NCBI GenBank assembly: GCA_963834725.1
Contig: CAWICN010000001.1
Span: 2,542,001 to 2,606,000 of the forward strand
Direction: 5' to 3'
Source: PALSA-693 sp963834725
Lineage (GTDB): Bacteria; Actinomycetota; Acidimicrobiia; Acidimicrobiales; Palsa-688
Length of the DNA: 64,000 bases
A program made the translations under genes and the position numbers. The notes below the pieces were generated by a model, which did not search any database, had not been told where the DNA came from, and saw nothing but the letters and a program-made list of their open reading frames with translations. Positions 43,516 through 52,743 of the stretch are shown here, in pieces (within the stretch, counting starts at the first letter, position 1; every line of letters starts with the position of its first letter).

Positions 43516-45824
43516 CAGTCTGTTCGCATTCTTTGTTTGATCGGATGGATGGATTGCTGCGCCTCCAGGCCCCCGAGTGATGCGAGGAATCCGGGCTCGG
43601 AACTTCGGGATCCGTTGGGATCCAGGTGCGCTTTGGCAGTAGCGGGGATGCTGGCGATCCGCCCCAGCGGTCCGGGCATCCACCAGTTCCAGCGGCCGAG
43701 CAGGGCGACCAGGGCGGGGACGAGCAGGCCGCGCACGATGGTGGCGTCGAGGAGTATGCCAACGCCGAGGCCGGTGGCCAGCGGTTTGAGGTCGGTGATG
43801 GGTGCCGAGGCCAGGGAGGCGAAGGCCAGGAAGAGGATGAGCGCGGCGTTGGTCACCAGCCGGCCGGTGCGGGCCAGGCCTTGGATCATGGCGTTGGTGG
43901 TGGACCCGGTCCGTTCGTATTCTTCGCGCACCCGGGTGAGGATGAACACCTCGTAGTCCATGGACAATCCGAACAGGAACGCGAAGATCATCAGCGGGAC
44001 CCAGAAGGTGATGGCCCCCGTGGCCGGGATAGCGAAGACCGCTTTCGATCCGTGGCCCTCCTGCCAGAACCACACCAGGAACCCGAAGGTGGCCGTCATC
44101 GACACCAGGTTCAACACGACCGCCTTGGCCGCCAGCACCACCGACTGGAAGGCGAAGGTGAGAAGCACCAGGGTGAGCAGAGCCACCACGGCAAACATGA
44201 GCGGGAACCGCCCGTAGACGGCGTGGCTAAAGTCCTGCAGGGCGGGCCCGTCGCCAGCCACTCCCACGACGCCGGGGACGCCCGCCAGGGCTCGTTGGGC
44301 GGCGTTAACGGGTGCCAGGGTCGTGTTGTTCAGGCTGGCCACGGTCGGGATGGCGATCAGGTCGGTGAGCCCGTCGCGGCTGCCGGCTGTCCCGGCGGGG
44401 AGGGCCACGGTGGCGATCCCAGGCACGGGTGCGAGTCGGGCCTTCACGGCTGGGGCGTCCGCGGTGCGGGTGAGCACCTCGAGCGGGGTGAGCACCCCGG
44501 TGCGCACCCCTTGGGCTTCCAGGGAGGCGAGTGTGGCGTGGGCCTGGCCCTTTTGCGCCAGCGACGAGAGGCTGTCGGTGCCAACCTTGAGGCCGAACAC
44601 CGGGGCGATGAGCACGCCGAGGACCACCAGGGCCCCGCCGGCCCCCAGCAGCGGTCGGCGCACCACCCGACGCGCCCAGGTGCTCCATGCCCGGCTGGCC
44701 GTGGTCTCCTGTCGCCGGTGGGGCCAGTCCATGCCCCGGCCGACGCCGGCAAGGAGGGCCGGGAGCAGAGTGAGCACCACGGCCACCGAGACGAGCGGGA
44801 TGAGCATGCCGCCGATGCCGAAGCTGCGTATGGCCGGCGAGGGGATGACCACCAGCGACAGCAGGCCGATGGCCACCGTCAGCCCAGACAGGGCCACCGA
44901 CCGGCCGGCTGTACCGGCAGCCCGAACGACGGCCTCGTCATTAGGGACGCCTCTGTCGCGCTCTTCGCGCCAGCGGGTAACGAACAAGAGCGAATAGTCG
45001 ATGGCCACCCCGAGGCCGATGAGCGAGAGGAGGTACTGCACGATGTACGACACGTCGGTGACATAGGTCAGCCCGAGGATGACCAGCAGGGTCGAGACGA
45101 TGGCCACGGCGGCCACCACCAGCGGCAGCAGCGCCAGGAGAGAGGCGAACACGTAGGCCAGCACAGCCAGCGCTCCCAGCCCGGCGATGACGGTCTCCAG
45201 CAGCACCCCCGGGCCTTTGGTGTGGCCGCCGGAGGCCAGCTCGTCCAGGCCGGTGGTCCCCACCCGGTAGCCGGGCAGGGCATCGCCGAGGACCCGGGTG
45301 AGATAAGTGTCGTTCACGCCGCCGGCCAAGTGTTTGGGTTCCGAGGTGAGCACCAGGGCGAAGGTGCTGGTGCCATGCTCGGTGATAAAGGCGGTGTCGC
45401 CGGTGTTGGCATAGTCCACCACCCTCACGTCCTGCAGCACGCTGCCGATCCGCTCGAAGGCGGCGGCGATGGCGCCGCTGTCGTCGGTCACGGTCTGCCC
45501 GGCTGGTGGGCTGACCACCGCGATGACCGGGTTCGTCTCGCCGCCGTTGCCGAAGATGTCGGTGATCTGCTTGGCCGTCTCGTATCCGGGCTGGCCCGGC
45601 AGGCTGAACGTGGTCTGCAACCGGCTGGTCAAATGCCCCGCAGCAAACCCACCGATGAGGAGCACGCCAAGCCACGCCGCCATCACCATCCGGCGCCGGC
45701 GGATCACGCCGACGGCCAGCCGCGCGGTCCATGGCCGGCGCCGGCCGGCGTCACCCGAAGGCGGCGAAGACGGTCTCGCTTCGATCGGGCCGCTGGTGGA
45801 CCGTTGCTCGTTGATGGTGCTCAT
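43515..45824 (-). CDS. MMPL-family transporter
   Basis: A 769-residue RND-superfamily exporter with two MMPL halves, about 12 membrane spans, and the proton-relay-like segments GLGVAIDYSLLFVTRW and FLFGLSMDYEVFILTRVREEYE. The start at 45822-45824 has GGAGGAGCG just upstream and gives MSTINEQRST. MMPL proteins move lipids or drugs across the membrane. It leads an operon with ABC ATPase and permease genes. A 22-codon frame overlaps its start. Confidence 0.9.
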   Translation of the reverse strand: MSTINEQRSTSGPIEARPSSPPSGDAGRRRPWTARLAVGVIRRRRMVMAAWLGVLLIGGFAAGHLTSRLQTTFSLPGQPGYETAKQITDIFGNGGETNPVIAVVSPPAGQTVTDDSGAIAAAFERIGSVLQDVRVVDYANTGDTAFITEHGTSTFALVLTSEPKHLAGGVNDTYLTRVLGDALPGYRVGTTGLDELASGGHTKGPGVLLETVIAGLGALAVLAYVFASLLALLPLVVAAVAIVSTLLVILGLTYVTDVSYIVQYLLSLIGLGVAIDYSLLFVTRWREERDRGVPNDEAVVRAAGTAGRSVALSGLTVAIGLLSLVVIPSPAIRSFGIGGMLIPLVSVAVVLTLLPALLAGVGRGMDWPHRRQETTASRAWSTWARRVVRRPLLGAGGALVVLGVLIAPVFGLKVGTDSLSSLAQKGQAHATLASLEAQGVRTGVLTPLEVLTRTADAPAVKARLAPVPGIATVALPAGTAGSRDGLTDLIAIPTVASLNNTTLAPVNAAQRALAGVPGVVGVAGDGPALQDFSHAVYGRFPLMFAVVALLTLVLLTFAFQSVVLAAKAVVLNLVSMTATFGFLVWFWQEGHGSKAVFAIPATGAITFWVPLMIFAFLFGLSMDYEVFILTRVREEYERTGSTTNAMIQGLARTGRLVTNAALILFLAFASLASAPITDLKPLATGLGVGILLDATIVRGLLVPALVALLGRWNWWMPGPLGRIASIPATAKAHLDPNGSRSSEPGFLASLGGLEAQQSIHPIKQRMRTD

Positions 45825-45889
45825 CGCTCCTCCAGGTCCTGCCGGTTGACGGCCATCAGTTGCTCGGCGAAATACGGGTGAACGAGCAC
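45821..45889 (-). CDS. Possible 22-codon leader peptide before the MMPL gene
   Basis: A GTG at 45887-45889, with AAAGGACAG upstream, opens the frame LVHPYFAEQLMAVNRQDLEE, whose TGA overlaps the MMPL ATG. Termination next to the MMPL start would couple translation. It may be a genuine micro-protein or the tail of a lost gene. Confidence 0.35.
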   Translation of the reverse strand: MLVHPYFAEQLMAVNRQDLEER

Positions 45890-46274
45890 GGGCCTGTCCT
45901 TTCTTTGTCAATCTCTTGTCCACCCCGAACGAGCTGCACGCCGCCAGCCTCGGAGGGCCGGGGGCGGCTCCCATCGCCGCCGAGCGCGGTGGCCGAAAGG
46001 ACCACGTCGCCCAAGCAGGCGTCGATCAGGGCGATGATCTCGTCACAATGGGCGCTGGGATGTCTCAACTCTCACCTCGATGCATTCGGAAGACGCCGGA
46101 GCAGGAGCGGGCGGGCTGGACTGTTGGCTTCTGGGTGCGGACTCTCTTCATCGGCCAGCTCCTTTTTTCGTGACCGGGGGCTAGGTCGATGGTGGATGGA
46201 GTGGCCTGGGCCGGCATCGGCAGGGCGAATGATTCGCGAGGCGGAGAGCGGAATCATCCAGGTGGATGACCAGC
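45890..46274. other. Intergenic stretch without a recognised gene
   Basis: No convincing gene is seen in these 385 bases. Frames on both strands are short and of mixed composition. It must contain the MMPL operon promoter, but no clear -35/-10 pair was found. The right end abuts the LuxR/TetR mosaic. Confidence 0.4.
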
Positions 46275-46810
46275 GGGCTAGCACATCCTGACCAAGCTCG
46301 GATTCTCCTCCAGGACGCAGATCGCGGCGTGGGCCGCACAGCGCGGCGCGCCCGCGCTCGAGGTCCCCCAACCCGACCCCGCCAGGTGGGCCGAGCAGCT
46401 CGCCGGGGTGGCCCGGCAGATGCGCTTGGTCATCGCCCGCAACCGCGATCTTGTCCCCTCCTCGGTCGGCTTCCTTCCTGGTGGAGGCCGCGCCCTTAGT
46501 TGTCACGAGCGCGTGCTGGCCATCATGCGCGCCGGTAGCCTGCCGGACAGCCAGTCAGTCGCCGGGTTGCATCTGCTGTGTGTCATCGTGAACGGCTTCT
46601 CGCTGGAGGAATCATCGACAGGGGAACCGGAGCGCTCCGGCCCGGATCTGTCACCTGAGGTGAGCCGGTACCACGCCGCGCTGCCCGGCGACCGCTTTCC
46701 GAATCTGGTCGCGGTCGCGGGTGTTCACGAAGACCGATTTCGATGAACGCTTCGAACTGCTGGTCAGGATCTTCATCAACGGGCTCGCAGTACAGGCACG
46801 GCTGCCATGA
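46275..46810 (+). pseudogene. Mosaic of a LuxR HTH tail and a TetR ligand domain
   Basis: Directly after a TAG the frame reads HILTKLGFSSRTQIAAWAAQ, the end of a LuxR HTH. It then changes at once to a TetR-type ligand domain (LEVPQPDPARWAEQLAGVAR, then LPDSQSVAGLHLLCVIVNGF and LPGDRFPNLVAVAG). A frame switch near 46728 leads to FDERFELLVRIFINGL, the usual last TetR helix. Neither half has its own DNA-binding N-terminus. This is a recombination scar. Confidence 0.6.
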
Positions 46811-46902
46811 CCGCTTGTCACAGAACCGACGCCGGAACTCTCCCCGAAGAACGGGCCGACAGGACCTTCATCTAGGACTTTCTCCTGGAATCGCCGGCTG
46901 GC

Positions 46903-47276
46903 CTAGACCTCGCTGTGGTCGCGGACTCGCTTGGTCGCTTCGATGCGGGAAGTTACACCCAGCTTGGTCAAGATCGAGGAGACGTGGTGGTTGACCGTTC
47001 GAGTTGAGATCAAATGCACCTTGGCGAGCTCCGCGTCAGTCAGCCCGTTCGACCATGGCGAGGACCTCTCCCTCCCCGTGTGGTCAGGCCGACCGGATCG
47101 GACCGAGTCGGCCCCAGGGGTCCTCTTGGCACGACCGCGCCGAGTCGGCCCAGGCGTTGGCCGGCGAACTCGCGGGCGGCCACCGCATCCAACCGGTCGA
47201 AGGTCCCGAACGCGGACCGAAGATCTTTCACGTGCGGACTGTCGGACAGAGCCATCGCCGCCTCGTACGGGAACAC
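46903..47276 (-). pseudogene. C-terminal remnant of a LuxR-family regulator
   Basis: Read leftwards from about 47276, one frame gives the pre-HTH region (KDLRSAFGTFDRLDAVAARE, then RGPLGPTRSDPVGLTTR). After further frame changes another ends with the HTH LISTRTVNHHVSSILTKLGV. The order matches a LAL/LuxR C-terminus with at least two frame breaks. The ATPase and TPR parts are absent. Confidence 0.6.
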
Positions 47277-47377
47277 ATGCTGCGCCTAATCCGTCCCCCG
47301 CGCTGTCGATCTCCGACCCCCCATCATCAGACACCGCCTCGTAGCAGACGCCGCTGTTCCGCCAACAATGCAACTGT

Positions 47378-47659
47378 TCAAAAATGCAGGACGGTATCGC
47401 CCTCGACGATCTCCGGTGCGACCCTTACACTGACGTTCTCCGTGACCCATCCTGCGGCGCGTCGTGACGACGCGTCGGTGCCCGCCTTGTCTTCGCAGAC
47501 GGTTACGGTGCAACCGCCGTCAGCGTTGCGGAACGCCGCATAGCTCACGAAGCCAGGGACTCCCTGGATGAGGGCCTTGACTTCGTCCTCTCTCTGCCCC
47601 AACAGGTCGAACAGCTCGGAAGCGCCCTCGCCGGGATAGCTGCGAACGACCACATGCAT
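47378..47659 (-). CDS. Antibiotic biosynthesis monooxygenase-like (ABM) protein
   Basis: A 93-residue ferredoxin-like-fold protein (MHVVVRSYPG, then VKALIQGVPGFVSYAAFRNA and VTVCEDKAG). ABM proteins bind small molecules or heme and act as co-factor-free oxygenases; here the residues do not define a substrate. GGAGGG precedes the ATG. It stands alone and intact among remnants. Confidence 0.72.
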   Translation of the reverse strand: MHVVVRSYPGEGASELFDLLGQREDEVKALIQGVPGFVSYAAFRNADGGCTVTVCEDKAGTDASSRRAAGWVTENVSVRVAPEIVEGDTVLHF

Positions 47660-48054
47660 TCTCGTCCCCTCCTTTTGCCCATACCCGTGCCTAGACCAAA
47701 ACTATCTCAGGTCACGAGTCGTCGCCATGGGCCACCCCTAACATGCGGCGAGCGGTATCCCGTCGCAATGGTCCGAAGGTCTGAATATCGGCACTTGGTT
47801 AGAAGTTTCGGAACGATAGGCCGTCGATCGCCGGCGCGCTGATCCCCGATGCGGCCTTGTTGTTCAAGCTGGCCGAGGGCGACTTCCGAGCGGCGCCGAC
47901 CGAGATGGCGGCGGTGGACGACAACACCGTAGCCTCAGTCGCAGCGGGCCTGCCAGCGAGGACCTCGCGCCAGGATTTAGGGCCGGACGATCGGTGGCCA
48001 GACCACGAACCTGCGTCCGCGGCCTGGTCGAGTCCCAGGTCGCGGCGCGGTGGA
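47660..48054. other. Intergenic stretch with a possible coding remnant
   Basis: The first 140 bases look non-coding and would hold the promoter of the ABM gene. From about 47820 to 47985 a plus-strand frame (ALIPDAALLFKLAEGDFRAA) has protein-like composition but no start, no recognised family and no clean end. It may be a gene fragment. Confidence 0.35.
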
Positions 48055-49011
48055 TTAGGACGCGGACTTGGCGAGCGAGAGCTGGCTCTGGAGCTCGGCG
48101 AGGGCAGACGACAGTGCGGCGCCCAGCGACCCGGCGATGGCGCCGCCGTCGAGGGCTGAGCGCAGAGCACGCCGGTCGGCGAAGATGACCACGAGTTGGG
48201 CGCCGGCGGGGCCGGCGACGAGGGCCGGCTGCTCGACGTCGGCCTCCTCCATGCGGACGTCGCCTTGTGTCAGCGTGGCGCCGGCGGCATCGACCGATCC
48301 GAGCACCGGAGCCACGATCGTCTCCGAACTGATCATGCGGGTGGGCAGGGCCTCGCACTTGGCCGCGCAATCGAGGAACAAGAGAACCGGTCCACACCTC
48401 GGTTCGCCCGCGATGCCAGCAGCCATACGTACGCCGGGAGCAATCTCGACCCACGCGGATGAGGCGTCGAAGCCACCGTCAAGATGGGCTCGCGTGGTCG
48501 GACCCATCGTCGTGACGATCGCCGGGGCACCGGGACACGGATCCCGCATGTCGATGCCGAGGGTGGCACCGCCGGCCTCCTGCTCGGGTGTAACCCGGGC
48601 GGCGATCTCGGCCTTCACGGGTCGGATGGCGAAGCCTCTGCGATCGGCGAACATGATGATCCCGTACCCCCCGTCGAGGCCCCACGCGAAGTTGTCGCTT
48701 GCGTAGGGCACGCCACCGTCTTGAAACCGAAACTGACCCTGCTCGTAGGTATCGCGGCCCATATTGGTGGTGCCACGAATCGAGATCCGCCAGTTGTCGG
48801 ACGCGTGGGCGTGGGCAAACGACAGCGGCATCTGCTCTTCGGTTGGTTCGACGAAGCTGAGCACAATGAAGGGGCCGCAGTGGTCGTCGCCGACCATGAT
48901 CGGCAGGATCATCGCACCCATGTTCTCGGACCAGCCGGCCCGGTCGGTGTAGGCGACGTCGACGTGTCCGTCGACCGACTCCATGGGTGGGGAAGACAGG
49001 ATCCGGTACAT
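48055..49011 (-). CDS. Hypothetical protein, about 318 residues
   Basis: Start at the ATG 49009-49011 after GGGAGCG, giving MYRILSSPPMESVDG. The frame is open further upstream, but that part runs through a CA-dinucleotide repeat and lacks protein character. The sequence is Gly/Ala/Asp-rich with no membrane segments. FAHAHASDNWRISIRGTTNM and the repeated FADRRGFAI / FADRRALRSA hint at an internally duplicated beta-rich binding protein. No family was recognised. Confidence 0.65.
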   Translation of the reverse strand: MYRILSSPPMESVDGHVDVAYTDRAGWSENMGAMILPIMVGDDHCGPFIVLSFVEPTEEQMPLSFAHAHASDNWRISIRGTTNMGRDTYEQGQFRFQDGGVPYASDNFAWGLDGGYGIIMFADRRGFAIRPVKAEIAARVTPEQEAGGATLGIDMRDPCPGAPAIVTTMGPTTRAHLDGGFDASSAWVEIAPGVRMAAGIAGEPRCGPVLLFLDCAAKCEALPTRMISSETIVAPVLGSVDAAGATLTQGDVRMEEADVEQPALVAGPAGAQLVVIFADRRALRSALDGGAIAGSLGAALSSALAELQSQLSLAKSAS

Positions 49012-49315
49012 ACGGCGCTCCCAACGACTCGGCGGCCGGACGGCCTCTACGGTAGCGGTCGACCCCGCCGTGTTGCCAGGAGGGCCGATCCGGGCGTCGC
49101 CCGATGTGGGCCAGTTCTGCAGTCCGCGGGGATCGTCCGAAGCCCTGCTCGCGGCGGCATCGGGCCTACTCAGGATCGCCTTCCTCAGGACGCCGGCCCG
49201 GCCCGAGCGTGTCCACGACAGCGAGGTTGACCCCGTCAGAAAATCAGGGATTTCCCTGATGCGGTTCGGCGGGCGGTCGCCTAGAAATTGAGCAGAGGAG
49301 TACCTCGCGTCGAAG

Positions 49316-49331
49316 CACACACACACACACA
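49316..49331. repeat. (CA)8 dinucleotide microsatellite
   Basis: Eight uninterrupted CA units lie between two divergent genes, 22 bases upstream of the start at 49354. Such tracts can change length by slippage and alter promoter spacing. Confidence 0.85.
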
Positions 49332-49353
49332 ATGCCGAATGGAAGGTGTTGCT

Positions 49354-49776
49354 ATGCTAGGAAACCTCATCGGGGAATCTTCCGGTCGGATAACGGGAGT
49401 CAAGATCCTCGAGACTGCCGGCGACAAGTCGAAGCTCGAAGTAAACTTCCAAGGTCAGGGGAAGCTGGATGGCGTGTCGTTCAATGCCATTTGCACCTAC
49501 TGGCAAGAATTCAGGCCTGACCGAGTCGTGTACGGCGAGGGTGATGTGCTACTGATAACCGCGGACGGCGAAAGACTGTCGTGGAAGGGCTTTGGTGTCG
49601 GCACGCTGACCGGCCAAGGCTTCTCAGCCAGCTTTGCGCCGTGCGGGTCGATCCAGACCTCTTCGCCCCGGTTTGCCCGTCTGAACGGGATGGCGACCAT
49701 CGGTGAGTACGACACTGACGAAGAGGGCAACTACCACTGGACGATCTACGAGTGGAAGCCCGCGAAGAGCGATTAG
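49354..49776 (+). CDS. Conserved hypothetical protein of a mycobacteria/actinobacteria family
   Basis: A 140-residue soluble protein. The ATG at 49354 has GGAAGGTG 6 bases upstream; a longer frame from 49288 crosses the CA repeat. The sequence (LGNLIGESSGRITGVKILET, then RVVYGEGDVLLITADGERL and ARLNGMATIGEYDTDEEG) belongs to a beta-barrel-like family of unknown function common in mycolata-type genomes. Identification is from memory of the pattern. Confidence 0.72.
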   Translation: MLGNLIGESSGRITGVKILETAGDKSKLEVNFQGQGKLDGVSFNAICTYWQEFRPDRVVYGEGDVLLITADGERLSWKGFGVGTLTGQGFSASFAPCGSIQTSSPRFARLNGMATIGEYDTDEEGNYHWTIYEWKPAKSD

Positions 49777-49784
49777 CGCGGGCG

Positions 49785-50109
49785 CGGGCGCAATCATTCG
49801 CGGCGGCGAAAACATTTACCTGCGCCAGATCGAGGATCTGCTCTTCACCACCCGACGTTGCCGATGTCGCCGTGGTCGAGATTCCCGACACACGTTAAGG
49901 CGAGATGGTCGCCGCCCTCATCCGGCCTGCCGCCCGAGCAGAAGCCAATACCCGAAGAACTCCCGATGTACTGCCGCGCCCACCTCGCAGCCTACAAGGC
50001 CCCGGTCCGCTGGAAGTTCGTCGAGGCCTTCCCACTGACTCCATCAGGAAGGCTCGAGGAGTACAAGCGGCGCGAACAGATCAGTCGGCCGGCACCGGTC
50101 CGAGCCTGA
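49785..50109 (+). pseudogene. C-terminal remnant of an acyl-CoA synthetase
   Basis: The stretch begins with IIRGGENIYLRQIEDLLF, the hinge region of ANL ligases. Another frame gives DVAVVEIPDTR, an in-frame TAA and GEMVAALIR. A third gives HLAAYKAPVRWKFVEAFPLT and SGRLEEYKRRE, the C-terminal domain. The usual catalytic lysine position (SGK) is SGR here. At least two frame changes and a stop are present, and the N-terminal 400 residues are missing. Confidence 0.65.
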
Positions 50110-50128
50110 TCCGAAGCCAGCGGGCGGC

Positions 50129-50953
50129 TCAGAGGCCGAGGCCCATGCGTGCCGCCGCGTCCCGCAGTGGGTTGGGAGTGAACCGGATCATCCACGCCAA
50201 GGCCTGGGCGTCCAGACCGACCAGATAGCGGTCCTGGACCGTCCGGGAGGTGAGCGCACGCACCACAACACCCGCCACCTGCTCGGGTTTGCCCATCAGT
50301 GGCGCGGTCGCCTTCGTCCCGGTCAGCGCCCGCTGGTAAGCAGCCTCGAACCGTGAGCCCTTCCGATGCTCCACGTCGGCGGCCAGATCCTCCCAGATGT
50401 TGGTGCTGATCCCTCCAGGCTCGATAAGCACCACCCGGACGCCGTCGGCCGCCAGTTCCACTCGCAGGGCGTCGGTCAGCGCCTCGAGGGCGTGCTTGGC
50501 CCCCGCGTACCAGCCCATGAGCGGACCGGTGACGAGCCCCAAGATCGAGGACATGTTGACGACCCGGCCCTTCTGTTCGCGCAGGTGGGGCAGGGCGAGG
50601 CGGCAGAGCCGCATCGGAGCGAGCACCATCGTTTCGAGGATGCGTCGGGCCTCGTCGTCGTCGACGTCCTCGATCGCCCCCGTCATCCCGTACCCGGCGT
50701 TGTTGACCAGGCCCCAGGGACGGAGCTCGGCGACGACCTCCGCCGCCCGGTAGGCGTCGGTCACGTCGAGGATCACCGTTTCCACCTTCACACCGGCACG
50801 GTCAGCGGCGGCCTTCACCTCCTTCGCTTTGGCCGCCGAGCGAACGGATCCGACGGAACGAAAACCCTTTCGGGCCACCGCGAGCGTCGTCGCCAAGCCG
50901 ATGCCGGAGTTGGCGCCAGTTATGAGCACCGTCTGTTTCGTGTAGTCAGGCAT
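50129..50953 (-). CDS. Short-chain dehydrogenase/reductase
   Basis: A 274-residue classical SDR. Seen: ITGANSGIGLATTLAVARKG, VNNAGYGMTGAIEDV, the active-site serine in VNMSSILG and the YAGAKHALEA catalytic pair. Start at 50951-50953 (MPDYTKQTVLITG) with AGGAAC upstream. This type acts on steroids, retinoids or keto-acyl substrates. It is intact and stands alone. Confidence 0.9.
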   Translation of the reverse strand: MPDYTKQTVLITGANSGIGLATTLAVARKGFRSVGSVRSAAKAKEVKAAADRAGVKVETVILDVTDAYRAAEVVAELRPWGLVNNAGYGMTGAIEDVDDDEARRILETMVLAPMRLCRLALPHLREQKGRVVNMSSILGLVTGPLMGWYAGAKHALEALTDALRVELAADGVRVVLIEPGGISTNIWEDLAADVEHRKGSRFEAAYQRALTGTKATAPLMGKPEQVAGVVVRALTSRTVQDRYLVGLDAQALAWMIRFTPNPLRDAAARMGLGL

Positions 50954-51325
50954 GAGCGTGTTCCTGTGCTTTTTGTCCGAGGCTAATCCTCGGTGGCCCC
51001 CGGAGCGCCAGCCGTCCAGCCCTGTCGGACCACCCGCTTCGGAACAGGTCACCGAATATGCGCAGCGTTGGTGATCGGTCGGTGAGTTGATCACCGGCGA
51101 AGAGCGGAAGCCGGGCAAAGATGGTGAAAGCGACCGGCGACAACAAGCTGACCGCCGCCCTCGACGCACTTGACGACAAAATCGCGGCCGTGTCGGCCTT
51201 CGCCTGTGCGCCCACACTGGTCTGAGATCGACACGGGCGCTTAGTCGTTTGATACGTCTTGACTGCGATTCTGTGGGACTGATAAGAAAGCCTTCCTTGC
51301 CACTCCGGCTCAGGAAGGGGATAAA
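50954..51325. other. Intergenic region between the SDR and a secreted protein
   Basis: These 370 bases contain no convincing gene. A 34-codon frame at 51121-51225 (MVKATGDNKLTAALDALDDK) has protein-like composition but a poor ribosome site and may be a fragment. The right part is AT-richer than the surroundings and probably carries the promoter of the secreted protein gene. Confidence 0.4.
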
Positions 51326-51883
51326 ATGAGAGTATCGGCTCGCCGCGGCTTAGTCGCGGTTGCGATTTTTGCTGGAATCGCCGCACCTACCGGCATTCTG
51401 ACCAGCAGCGCGCTGGCCGGGGCACAGCCCACTCGTGGGCACGAAGCCATCACCGCTACCGTCTACGAGGTGGGAATTCCTGCCAGCAATCCGACCCTAT
51501 CGGTGGGTGGTGGTCCCTTCACCGCTGGAGGTGTGGTGGTGGGCAAGGGCAACATCGCTGATCTGCGCAATGGGGACGTGCTGCTGGCCTTCGGGTCCGC
51601 TGGCACCATCGAGTTGAACACCACCGGGGGTAGGTTCGTCCCGGCCAGCGTGAATCCGGTGTCCTGCAAGTTCATCGCCAACCTGATCAACGCCAAGTCC
51701 TCCATCAAGACGGGCACCGGCATCTTCTCGGCTGCCACCGGTACATTCAAGCTCAACCTGTCCATCACCGGCACCCTCCCCCGTAGTGCTACGGGTGGCT
51801 GCAATGAGTCGATGACATCGGTCCCGGTCAATGACACCGTCAAGGCGTCGGCAGTCGGCAACATCAGCCTGCACAACGCCTGA
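51326..51883 (+). CDS. Secreted protein of unknown function
   Basis: A 185-residue protein with a clear signal peptide (basic RVSARRG, hydrophobic VAVAIFAGIAAPTGILT, likely cleavage near SALAGA). The mature part is small-residue-rich and likely all beta (Gly/Ser/Thr/Val, two cysteines in NPVSCKF and TGGCNES that could form a disulfide). AGGAAGGGG precedes the ATG, and a strong terminator follows 22 bases after the stop, so it is a well-delimited single-gene unit. Family not recognised. Confidence 0.8.
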   Translation: MRVSARRGLVAVAIFAGIAAPTGILTSSALAGAQPTRGHEAITATVYEVGIPASNPTLSVGGGPFTAGGVVVGKGNIADLRNGDVLLAFGSAGTIELNTTGGRFVPASVNPVSCKFIANLINAKSSIKTGTGIFSAATGTFKLNLSITGTLPRSATGGCNESMTSVPVNDTVKASAVGNISLHNA

Positions 51884-51904
51884 TCAAGTCCGTTCCAGTA
51901 AGTG

Positions 51905-51933
51905 ACCCGCCCTTCGGGGCGGGTTTCTTATTT
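51905..51933 (+). terminator. Intrinsic terminator with a UUCG tetraloop
   Basis: ACCCGCCC-TTCG-GGGCGGGT forms a perfect 8-bp stem (51905-51924) with a UUCG loop, followed by TTCTTATTT. It ends the secreted-protein transcript and, being symmetric, could also serve the convergent NUDIX gene, although the T-rich side is on the plus strand. Confidence 0.85.
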
Positions 51934-51985
51934 CTACAAGCCGTCCACCATCCCCGGTCATCGCCCCCAAAGTCACGCTCAGCGC

Positions 51986-52500
51986 TTAGAGGAACACTAT
52001 GCCACCGGGCCATTTCGAGGAGTCTGGCGGCGATATCTTTCTGTGCCCACGAAAGAGTAGGAAGAAACTGCTCGGGTTCGACGAGGGTGCGAGCGATGGT
52101 CTCGTGTCGGGCTTCCCAGCGGTCGAGGCGGACCCGGGTCCACCAGCGGCTCTGGTAGTAGCTGGTCCGTCCTTGGGGGTTATCGGGGTCCCAGACGTGC
52201 TGGACGGCGATATATCGGTAGTCGAGCACCCGGCCCGCAGATCTCCTCGGCGACCTCTCGCACCAGCGCCTCCTCGGGGCTCTCGCCCGCCTCGATGGTG
52301 CCGCCTGGAAGGGTCCATACCCCTGGCGCGGTGGCGGCCAGGGCGATCTTGGCGTGGTCGAAGCAGATCCCGTACGACTGGGTGATCGCCGCATCGGTGG
52401 GTCTCCACCTTGGCGCCATGAGCGTGAGCACCGCAGGACGATCTGTGTCGGTGATGACGCTCGGAGCGACGCTGGGGTCGATCGGGCCGTCAGGTTTCAC
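51986..52500 (-). pseudogene. NUDIX hydrolase, frame-disrupted
   Basis: The first frame (to about 52235) contains the NUDIX box GGTIEAGESPEEALVREVAE followed by E-I, coordinating the metal for pyrophosphohydrolysis. Another frame then continues VLDYRYIAVQHVWDP and DIAARLLEMARWHSV, as expected for the C-terminal half. The break is near 52235. The true start may be the internal methionine before APRWRPTDAAITQS. The 3' end is uncertain; one frame stops at 51986. Confidence 0.7.
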
Positions 52501-52743
52501 GAGGGACTATCAAGGTGAGTTAGCCGAAGCTGGCTGCCGCGGCGGCCAGCGCCGGGCCCGGGGGCCCTGGCGTGCATGACGGTACGGACGGTACACCTAA
52601 GGGGCGTGGACCGGGTCCGAGCTCACTATTGGGTGCGGGCCGTCAGACTGCGCTGTGTCCCGCGGCAAGCGATGACCCCAGCGCCAGAAGAAGGAGCGCA
52701 CTGCTCCTGAGCCCAGCCGGTCACAGGTCCGTTGGCGAGCTTC

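Noticed and set aside
43626..45881. A 751-codon plus-strand open frame opposite the MMPL gene
   Set aside because: The protein is hydrophilic His/Gly/Gln/Glu repeat-like noise caused by high third-position GC of the MMPL gene.
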